From CAKSQL01 sp045649415 (GTDB lineage: Bacteria > Bacillota > Clostridia > UBA1381), in NCBI GenBank assembly GCA_045649415.1, contig JAZRPY010000032.1, forward strand, positions 1 through 64,000: DNA of 64,000 nucleotides. Direction: 5' to 3'. How positions within the stretch are numbered: the stretch's first letter is position 1; every line of letters starts with the position of its first letter. The notes below the pieces were generated by a model. The model worked only from the letters and a program-made list of their open reading frames with translations, was not told the DNA's origin and made no database searches. A program made the position numbers and the translations under genes. Positions 53,806-60,147 of this stretch are shown here, piece by piece.

Positions 53806-55193
53806 TTATGCCAAATATGTCATTAAAGAAAAATGAAATGCCTACTCAGGACCCTAAGGCTCGTGCGAAAAATTTCTCCGAGGTAAGCTTGGGCTACACA
53901 AAAGAGCAGGCAATTGATGAGGCTAACAGATGCCTGAATTGTCCTACTAAGCCATGTGTTGGCGGATGCCCTGTGGCAATCGATATTCCTGCCTTTATTT
54001 CAAAAATTAAGGAGGAGGACTTTGAGGCTGCGTATGAGATTATTGCAAAATCCTCATCCCTGCCTGCAGTATGTGGCAGAGTGTGTCCTCAGGAAACCCA
54101 ATGCGAATCAAAGTGTATAAGAGGAATAAGGGGTGAGCCTGTGGCAATCGGCAGACTTGAAAGATTTGTTGCAGACTGGCACAACACCCACAGTACCGAA
54201 AAAATTGTTCCTCTAAAATCCAACGGACACAAGGTAGCAATTATCGGCTCAGGTCCGTCAGGACTTACCTGTGCAGGAGATTTGGCTAAAAAAGGCTATG
54301 ATGTGACAGTTTTTGAAGCTTTGCACTTAGCAGGTGGTGTTTTGGTTTATGGAATCCCTGAATTTCGTCTGCCAAAGGCAATTGTTCAAAAGGAAATTGA
54401 CACCCTGAAGGCTTTGGGCGTTAAGGTGGAAACCAATATGGTAATCGGCAGGGTGGAATCAATTGACGAGCTTTTTGAAAGAGGCTTTGAATCCGTTTAC
54501 ATTGCCTCAGGTGCAGGTCTGCCCAAGTTTATGAACATCCCAGGTGAAAACTTAAAAGGCGTTTATTCTGCAAATGAATTCCTTACCCGTATCAATCTTA
54601 TGAAATCTTATAAGGACGAATCCCAGACACCTATTATGAAGGCAAAGAATGTTGCAGTTGTCGGTGGTGGAAATGTGGCAATGGACGCTGCCCGTTGTGC
54701 CTTGAGATTAGGCGCCGATCATGTTTATATTGTGTATCGTCGTTCCGAAGAAGAACTTCCTGCAAGACTCGAAGAGGTTGAGCATGCAAAGGAGGAGGGT
54801 ATAGAATTTAAGCTATTAACAAACCCTATCGAGATTTTAGGTGACGACAATTTCTTTGTTAAAGGAATCAAGTGCGTAGAAATGGAGTTGGGCGAGCCTG
54901 ACAAATCTGGAAGGCGCAGACCTGTTGTGAAGGAAAATTCCGAATTTGTGATAGATGTTGATTCGGTTATTATGTCTATCGGTACATCTCCAAATCCACT
55001 TATTAAGTCCACCACCAAGGGACTTGATACTGAAAGGTGGGGTGGTATCATCACCGACGATAATGGTCTTACCTCGAGAGAGGGTGTGTATGCAGGTGGT
55101 GACGCAGTAACAGGTGCTGCAACCGTTATTCTTGCAATGGGTGCAGGAAAAACTGCAGCTACTGCAATTGACGAATATATTCAATCCAAATAA
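53802..55193 (+). CDS. nfnB: NADH-dependent ferredoxin:NADP+ oxidoreductase subunit B (GltD-like)
   Basis: NfnB carries two [4Fe-4S] clusters and the bifurcating FAD. The 463 residues show N-terminal cluster cysteines (CLNCPTKPCVGGC near 46 and CGRVCPQETQCESKC near 90). The FAD loop IIGSGPSGLTCAGDLAK lies near 148, a second dinucleotide loop VVGGGNVAMDAAR near 288, and a C-terminal GDAVTGAATVILAMGAGK near 430. Stand-alone glutamate synthase small subunits look similar, but the adjacent nfnA and the absence of gltB favour NfnB. Confidence 0.9.
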   Translation: MIMPNMSLKKNEMPTQDPKARAKNFSEVSLGYTKEQAIDEANRCLNCPTKPCVGGCPVAIDIPAFISKIKEEDFEAAYEIIAKSSSLPAVCGRVCPQETQCESKCIRGIRGEPVAIGRLERFVADWHNTHSTEKIVPLKSNGHKVAIIGSGPSGLTCAGDLAKKGYDVTVFEALHLAGGVLVYGIPEFRLPKAIVQKEIDTLKALGVKVETNMVIGRVESIDELFERGFESVYIASGAGLPKFMNIPGENLKGVYSANEFLTRINLMKSYKDESQTPIMKAKNVAVVGGGNVAMDAARCALRLGADHVYIVYRRSEEELPARLEEVEHAKEEGIEFKLLTNPIEILGDDNFFVKGIKCVEMELGEPDKSGRRRPVVKENSEFVIDVDSVIMSIGTSPNPLIKSTTKGLDTERWGGIITDDNGLTSREGVYAGGDAVTGAATVILAMGAGKTAATAIDEYIQSK

Positions 55194-55196
55194 ATA

Positions 55197-55237
55197 AAAG
55201 ATAGCCTTAAGCATCAAAGCCTAAGGCTATTTTTATG
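55197..55237 (+). terminator. Terminator of nfnAB
   Basis: AAAGATAGCCTTA pairs with TAAGGCTATTTTT directly behind the nfnB stop. Confidence 0.85.
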
Positions 55238-55241
55238 CAAG

Positions 55242-55270
55242 AAAAAAGAGTTTGGCGTTATACCAAACTC
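55242..55270 (-). terminator. Terminator of the ylxM-ffh-rpsP-khpA operon
   Basis: GAGTTTGG pairs with CCAAACTC (loop CGTTATA) and on the minus strand is followed by TTTTTT, about 12 nt beyond khpA. Confidence 0.85.
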
Positions 55271-55282
55271 ATTGCAAGCATA

Positions 55283-55513
55283 TTATTGAATTATTTCAAC
55301 AACAACATGTTTATCCTCACAGCTTGCTGCTGCCTTGACAACGGTACGGATTGCCTTTGCAATTCTTCCCTGCTTGCCAATTACCTTGCCCATATCCTTT
55401 TCAGCTACTCTCAGCTCTAAGATTACGGACTGTTCTCCCTCTATTTCGGTTACACTAACCTCTTCAGGAGCTTCAACCAATGCTTTCGCAATAGTTTCTA
55501 AAACTTCCTTCAT
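55283..55513 (-). CDS. khpA: KH-domain RNA-binding protein KhpA
   Basis: KhpA is a small RNA-binding protein that works with KhpB in cell elongation and RNA regulation. The 76 residues contain one KH domain with the GxxG loop GKQGRIAKAIRTVVKAAA near 46. It starts 13 nt after rpsP. The usual next genes (rimM, trmD, rplS) are missing; the operon ends here. Confidence 0.93.
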   Translation of the reverse strand: MKEVLETIAKALVEAPEEVSVTEIEGEQSVILELRVAEKDMGKVIGKQGRIAKAIRTVVKAAASCEDKHVVVEIIQ

Positions 55514-55526
55514 GGATAGTCCCTCC

Positions 55527-55769
55527 TTAGATTATACCTGCCTTCTTTAAAAGAGCCTTAACTGTATCGGTAGGTTGAGCACCATTACCAATCCATTTCT
55601 TAGCCTTTTCAGAATCAATGTTAACTGTTGCAGGGTCTGTTAATGGGTTGTATGTTCCGATTTCCTCAATAAATCTACCATCACGAGGATATCTTGAATC
55701 AGCCACAACAACTCTGTAGAAAGGAGCCTTCTTTGCACCCATTCTTCTTAATCTGATTTTTACTGCCAT
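55527..55769 (-). CDS. rpsP: 30S ribosomal protein S16
   Basis: The 80 residues begin VKIRLRRMGAKKAPFYRVVVADSR, the canonical S16 start, followed by FIEEIGTYNP near 34. GGAGG precedes the ATG. It lies 72 nt behind ffh. Confidence 0.97.
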   Translation of the reverse strand: MAVKIRLRRMGAKKAPFYRVVVADSRYPRDGRFIEEIGTYNPLTDPATVNIDSEKAKKWIGNGAQPTDTVKALLKKAGII

Positions 55770-55841
55770 GTGTTTTCACCTCCGTAAATTTTTCTTTTAA
55801 TTTATATATAACAAATGAATTTTCATCTGCTAATATCAATT

Positions 55842-57194
55842 TTAAAATTTTCCACCAAGTCTTTTCATTTTCTTCATCATCTTGGCTTGATTAGGACCTG
55901 AGAGCTGCTTCATCATCTTTTTCATCTGGTCGAACTGCTTCAAAAGCTCATTAACATCCTGAACTCTTGTTCCACTACCCTTGGAGATTCGGATTTTTCG
56001 GCTTGCACCGATAATCTGTGGCTTTTGCCTTTCCTCCTCGGTCATAGACTGAATAATTGCCTCTGTTCTACGCATTTTTTTCTCACTATCCTCTGCATTC
56101 ACAGATTCAAGCATCTTTTTGTCCACTCCCGGCATCATACCAATAAGCTGAGTGATTGGTCCCATTTTCTTTATCTGCTGCAGTTGATTTAAGAAATCAC
56201 CTAAATCAAAGGTCTGTTGTCTTATTTTACTTTCAAGCTTGGCAGCTTCCTTTTCGTCATAGTTTTCCTGAGCCTTGTCTATAAGAGTGAGCACATCACC
56301 CATACCCAGAATTCTGCTTGCCATTCTTTCAGGATGGAATGCCTCAAGTTCTGACAGCTTCTCTCCCACAGATGCATACTTTATAGGCTTACCTGTGATT
56401 TCCTTAACTGAAAGGGCTGCACCACCTCTGGTGTCACCATCAAGCTTCGACAATATAACGCCTGTTATATCAAGGTTATTATTGAAATGCTCTGCCACAT
56501 TCACTGCATCCTGACCTGTCATTGCATCAACAACAAGCAGGATTTCATCAGGAGTTGTTTTGGTTTTTATGTCCATAAGCTCCTTCATAAGCTCTTCGTC
56601 AATGTGCAGACGACCTGCAGTATCTATAATAACAGGGTCATTACCATGCTTTTTTGCATGCTCAATAGCAGACATTGCAATTTTAACAGGGTTTTTTTCA
56701 CCTTCAATTGAAAATACTGCCACCTCAATCTGTGAGGCAAGCACCTGCAATTGCTTAATAGCTGCAGGTCTGTAAACATCACAGGCAACAAGCAAAGGTC
56801 TTTTGCCCTTTGTTTTTCTCAAATTCAGGGCAAGCTTACCTGCTGCAGTTGTTTTACCTGCACCCTGTAAGCCACAAAGCATATATACTGATGGAGGATT
56901 TTTTGAATAAATCAATTCCTCATGCTCACCACCCATCAGGGTAGTTAATTCATCTCTTACTACCTTGATAATCTGTTGACCGGGTGTGAGGGATTCTAAA
57001 ATTTCCTCTCCTACTGCCTTTTCCGACACTCTTGATATAAAGCTTTTCACAACCTTGAAGTTAACATCTGCCTCAAGAAGTGCAAGCTTTACCTCTCGCA
57101 TAGCATCCTTAATGTCTTTTTCGGAGAGCCTGCCCTTGCCTTTTAAATTTTTAAATACATTCTGCAGTTTTTTACCAAGACTGTCAAATGCCAT
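55842..57194 (-). CDS. ffh: Signal recognition particle protein Ffh
   Basis: Ffh binds 4.5S RNA and signal peptides and delivers ribosomes to FtsY. The 450 residues have the helical N domain. The GTPase G domain follows (GLQGAGKTTAAGKLA near 107, DTAGRLHIDEELM near 190, LSKLDGDTRGGAA near 246). The methionine-rich M domain (from about 305) includes the SKGSGTRVQDVNELLKQF RNA-binding segment and an MMKQL/MMKKMK tail. It starts 12 nt after ylxM. Confidence 0.97.
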   Translation of the reverse strand: MAFDSLGKKLQNVFKNLKGKGRLSEKDIKDAMREVKLALLEADVNFKVVKSFISRVSEKAVGEEILESLTPGQQIIKVVRDELTTLMGGEHEELIYSKNPPSVYMLCGLQGAGKTTAAGKLALNLRKTKGKRPLLVACDVYRPAAIKQLQVLASQIEVAVFSIEGEKNPVKIAMSAIEHAKKHGNDPVIIDTAGRLHIDEELMKELMDIKTKTTPDEILLVVDAMTGQDAVNVAEHFNNNLDITGVILSKLDGDTRGGAALSVKEITGKPIKYASVGEKLSELEAFHPERMASRILGMGDVLTLIDKAQENYDEKEAAKLESKIRQQTFDLGDFLNQLQQIKKMGPITQLIGMMPGVDKKMLESVNAEDSEKKMRRTEAIIQSMTEEERQKPQIIGASRKIRISKGSGTRVQDVNELLKQFDQMKKMMKQLSGPNQAKMMKKMKRLGGKF

Positions 57195-57206
57195 TGTTAC
57201 ACCTCA

Positions 57207-57563
57207 TTATAAGTCGTTTTCAATCCTGTCGATAATCTTTTCAAGCTTTAATATAAGCTTTTTAGCATCATCTGATACATCCATAGCTTCCAATCTGATA
57301 AGTCCGTTCAAAAGAGTTTTTAATTCAGAGGAAATATTTGAAAATCTTTTCATTAAACCAAGAGAGTTTTCAAATTCTTGCAATTGCTTTTCCCCTCTTT
57401 TAATGAAATCACGAACACCCTGTCTTGAAATATCCATATGCTCTGCAATTTCTGCCAAGGAAAAATCCTGATTATAATATAACTCAATTGCTTCCTTTTG
57501 CTTATCGGTTAAAAGGCCACTATAAAAATCCATCAGCATGCTAACAGATAAATTTTTTGCCAT
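57207..57563 (-). CDS. ylxM: SRP-associated helix-turn-helix protein YlxM
   Basis: YlxM proteins are sigma-70-region-4-like helix-turn-helix proteins encoded next to ffh; they bind the SRP. The 118 residues show LLTDKQKEAIELYYNQDFSLAEIAEHMDISRQGVRD between 17 and 50, a typical region-4-type HTH, then a helical tail. It is the first gene of the ffh operon, with a strong promoter upstream. The length is typical of the family. Confidence 0.93.
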   Translation of the reverse strand: MAKNLSVSMLMDFYSGLLTDKQKEAIELYYNQDFSLAEIAEHMDISRQGVRDFIKRGEKQLQEFENSLGLMKRFSNISSELKTLLNGLIRLEAMDVSDDAKKLILKLEKIIDRIENDL

Positions 57564-57607
57564 TGTTTATCCCACCTTGTAAAGTTATTTTGCTTTACAA
57601 CCATTTT

Positions 57608-57636
57608 ATTTTACAACATAAATTCCTTTTTGTCAA
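57608..57636 (-). promoter_or_regulatory. Promoter of the ylxM-ffh operon
   Basis: Minus strand: TTGACA (57631-57636), 17-nt spacer, TAAAAT (57608-57613). The region 57637-57870 holds nothing else recognised. Confidence 0.7.
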
Positions 57637-57874
57637 TAGTTTTTCTAAAAAATTTTAAAAAAATTAAAGCAGTTTTTAAATACTCCAATCCTTTTTACAT
57701 ATCCTATTTGATAGCTTTGCTAAAAAACCCACAATATCCTTATTCTATAGAGAAAGCCTTTGTTCTTTTGAGTATTCTAAACAAGCTATTTTACACAGCT
57801 TAAGTCTAAAACCATTCTTCCTGAGCTGATTTGTCCACTAATTTAAAATTTATTATTTTTATTTTAAATTTTTA

Positions 57875-57903
57875 TTGACAAACTAATTTTCTTTTGGTAT
57901 AAT
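57875..57903 (+). promoter_or_regulatory. Promoter of the tRNA-Leu/tRNA-Gln unit
   Basis: TTGACA (57875-57880), 17-nt spacer, TATAAT (57898-57903), 14 nt ahead of tRNA-Leu. Confidence 0.85.
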
Positions 57904-57917
57904 GTAATTCGTTCAAT

Positions 57918-58002
57918 GCGAGGGTGGCGGAATCGGCAGACGCGCACGTTTGAGGGGCGTGTGGTGAATACCTTGCGAGTTCAAGTCTCGTCCCTCGCAC
58001 CA
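57918..58002 (+). tRNA. tRNA-Leu (anticodon GAG)
   Basis: An 85-nt class II tRNA: acceptor GCGAGGG/CCCTCGC, anticodon loop TTGAGGG (GAG), a long variable arm (GTGGTGAATACCTTGC), T-loop GTTCAAGTC and an encoded CCA. It decodes CUC and CUU. Confidence 0.95.
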
Positions 58003-58012
58003 ATTTAAATAT

Positions 58013-58086
58013 TGCGGGATAGTGTAATGGTAGCACTAATGACTCTGACTCATTCTGTACGGGTTCGAATCCTGTTCCCGCAGCCA
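58013..58086 (+). tRNA. tRNA-Gln (anticodon CTG)
   Basis: Acceptor TGCGGGA/TCCCGCA, anticodon stem AATGA/TCATT with loop CTCTGAC (CTG), T-loop GGGTTCGAATCC and encoded GCCA end. It lies 10 nt after tRNA-Leu, in one transcript. Confidence 0.95.
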
Positions 58087-58197
58087 AAACAAAAAAGCAT
58101 ACTTTCAGGTGTTTCTCTAAGGGATGTTTAGTGAAATACTTGTAACGGTGCGGAAGTTGGGTGAACAGTTTAGGCTGTTTACCCTTTTCCTTTGCCT

Positions 58198-58692
58198 TAA
58201 ATTTGATTTTTCATAAATTTCTGCAAGGCGAATAAGGTCTTCGTAATGATAGTTTGCCATTGATTGACCATGCTTGTTCACATATCCTCGGAGTATTGCA
58301 TGAGCATGTTGGTTTCCGTGAGTTTCAACCTCCCATCCTCTGTAAATGAAAGTATGTGAATGCTGTGCCGCAGTTATCGAATTCATCACAACCGAGATAT
58401 CACCTGCAGTAGGGTTTTTCATACCGACAGGAATATCAAGTCCGCTTACGGTAAGTCTATGTTTTTGATTCTCTACAGATCTTGCACCGATTGCAACATA
58501 CGCCAAAAGGTCTGATAAATATCTATGATTTTCAGGATAAAGCATTTCGTCAGCACAGGTAAATCCTGTTTCCTTAATTGCTCTTAAATGCAGATTTCTG
58601 ATTGCGATAACACCCTTTAACATATCTGATGCTTTATTTGGATCGGGCTGATGAAGCATTCCTTTATATCCATCTCCGGTTGTTCTCGGTTT
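58198..58692 (-). pseudogene. DAHP synthase (AroF/AroG type) internal fragment
   Basis: In one frame the sequence keeps the middle of a class I 3-deoxy-7-phosphoheptulonate synthase: KPRTTGDGYKGMLHQPDP, then YLSDLLAYVAIGARSVENQKHR, VGMKNPTAGDIS and HAHAILRG. The N-terminal ~100 and C-terminal ~80 residues are missing. Homology starts abruptly at about 58692, inside the HTH ORF in another frame, and ends abruptly after EKSNL at about 58198. This is a deletion remnant, not a functional gene. The fragment has an internal ATG at 58659 but no ribosome binding site of its own. Bases 58087-58197, up to tRNA-Gln, hold only a GGGTAAACAG/CTGTTCACCC hairpin. Confidence 0.8.
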
Positions 58693-58907
58693 GTGTTTGT
58701 TCCTTCAAGCAAATCAACAACCTCAACATCACAAGCCTTTGCACATTTATAGATAAATGTGAAGCTGAAGTCTGTTTCGCCCATCTCTAAAACCTTGTAG
58801 TCCTCAACTGATACACCTGTAAGCTTTGCAAGCTCCTCCTGTGTGTATCCTTTTGCTTCGCGCAGGTCTTTGATTCTGCCTGCTACTTCTTTCAAACTGT
58901 AATCCAT
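58617..58907 (-). pseudogene. XRE-type HTH regulator, truncated and fused out of frame to the aroF fragment
   Basis: Residues 1-69 are an intact XRE helix-turn-helix (IKDLREAKGYTQEELAKLTGVS, then DFSFTFIYKCAKACDVEVVDLLEG). It is of the kind that in clostridia normally continues into a cupin domain and often sits beside an acyl-CoA synthetase gene. After LLEGT the frame enters aroF sequence in a wrong frame and ends after about 27 unrelated residues. The start at 58907 has AAAGGAG 9 nt upstream, right behind a T-box leader, so the short HTH protein may still be made. Loss of the cupin would remove ligand sensing. Confidence 0.7.
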
Positions 58908-58967
58908 TGTTTTTGTCTCCTTTCATTTCTGACAAATTTGATATTTGGTTGCTAATTTGAATAAAAC

Positions 58968-59245
58968 AAAAACTCGCCTCAAAGATAACTTTGAGACGAG
59001 TTATAATAACCCGCGGTACCACTCAAATTACGGAAATATAAATATTCCGTCACTTACCGTGCTCTAACAAGCCCTTTGCCTTTACGCAGCATTACGGAAG
59101 GAGTCTGCTCACATTTTGTTTTCGGTCCTCCGACTCAGAGGTGATAAGTCATCGGAAAGTCTCACCATTGCCTCGCACCAACCGGCAACTCTCTCCAGGC
59201 TCCACAATCCGACCGTCCTCGTCATAGTCGTTTTTTGTGGTATTC
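58968..59245 (-). promoter_or_regulatory. T-box leader, specifier probably ATC (Ile)
   Basis: The minus-strand transcript contains Stem I with the conserved distal GGTTGGTGCGA loop, the T-box TGGTACCGCGG in the antiterminator (about 59012-59024), and a terminator AACTCGTCTCAAAG/CTTTGAGGCGAGTT followed by TTTTGTTTT (58968-59002). Folding the base of Stem I as CGACT/AGTCG and GAGG/CCTC places ATC, followed by A, in the specifier position, which would sense uncharged tRNA-Ile. It now precedes only the truncated HTH/aroF chimera. Confidence 0.88.
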
Positions 59246-59258
59246 AAATTTAAAATGT

Positions 59259-59287
59259 ATTATACTACCTGAAAAATTAAATGTTAA
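59259..59287 (-). promoter_or_regulatory. Promoter of the T-box transcript
   Basis: Minus strand: TTAACA (59282-59287), 17-nt spacer, TATAAT (59259-59264). Confidence 0.65.
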
Positions 59288-59315
59288 TAGTTTTTTTAAA
59301 AAATATATTTTTTTG

Positions 59316-60119
59316 TTACTGTATATTAAACAGCATTGCCGCATTGTTATAAAATATATCCTCACGTTCTTTTTCGGTAAGCCCTATCTGCATGAATCTT
59401 TCAATCTCTTCTTTGGGTTTCCACATTGGATAATCCGTGCCAAACAACACACGATTTGTTCCGTATGCTTTCATCAGTTCCTTTGCCTTTTCAGGAGTCA
59501 TAGCATAAAGAGAAGATGAACAATCAACATAAAAATTTTTATACTTACTGAGTTTCTCGGTAGCTTCTTCCCAAATAGACCAGCCGCCAAAATGAGCACC
59601 TATAACTATTAAGTTTTTATAAATGTCAAGTATAGGCATCATTCTGTTTGGGTTTGAGAAGTCATAACGATGGTCTCCCGTATGGATTAGAATCGGGAGT
59701 CTTCCTTCGCAAAGCTCATAAATTTTAAGCATACGATAGTCATCAATCTTAAACTTCTGTATATCAGGGTGAAGCTTTACGCCTTTTAAACCGAGGCTGA
59801 TTATTTCATCAACATCTGCTTTCACATCCTTACTGTCGGGATGAAGTGTTCCCAGACCTGTAAACTTTCCATCACTCTCTTCAACAGAGTTTGCAATAAA
59901 GTTATTTATGCTTGAAACCTGCTTTGGAGTTGTTGCCACAGACTGCACTATACAGTGCTCAATTCCGGCAATCTCTGCCTCTTTTGACAAAGTAGACACT
60001 GTGCCGTCAAGAGTAGAGCCGAGCCCTTCATAAAAATTGCAGGTTGACGCTGCTGCTTTTTCTGCAATCTTATCAGGGTATATATGACAGTGTGCATCTA
60101 TAATTTTATATTTTTTCAT
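59316..60119 (-). CDS. Amidohydrolase (amidohydrolase_2 / TIM-barrel metal-dependent hydrolase)
   Basis: The family hydrolyses or decarboxylates small cyclic and aromatic acids with one zinc. The 267 residues show the metal motif IIDAHCHIYP near the start, GLKGVKLHPDIQKF near 115, LIHTGDH near 145, IGAHFGG near 168 and the catalytic GTDYPMWKP near 226. Its substrate cannot be read. The start at 60119 is preferred because AAAGG lies at a workable distance; an ATG at 60128 abuts it. It lies downstream of the AMP-ligase fusion with a 28-nt gap, probably in the same operon. It appears to be the last gene. Confidence 0.82.
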   Translation of the reverse strand: MKKYKIIDAHCHIYPDKIAEKAAASTCNFYEGLGSTLDGTVSTLSKEAEIAGIEHCIVQSVATTPKQVSSINNFIANSVEESDGKFTGLGTLHPDSKDVKADVDEIISLGLKGVKLHPDIQKFKIDDYRMLKIYELCEGRLPILIHTGDHRYDFSNPNRMMPILDIYKNLIVIGAHFGGWSIWEEATEKLSKYKNFYVDCSSSLYAMTPEKAKELMKAYGTNRVLFGTDYPMWKPKEEIERFMQIGLTEKEREDIFYNNAAMLFNIQ

Positions 60120-60147
60120 TGGAATCATCGCCTTTCGTAAGTTCTTC

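Noticed and set aside
57872..58087. Minus-strand ORF over tRNA-Leu and tRNA-Gln (GTGFEPVQNE, GTRLELARYS)
   Set aside because: Antisense translation of two tRNA genes, a common annotation artefact.
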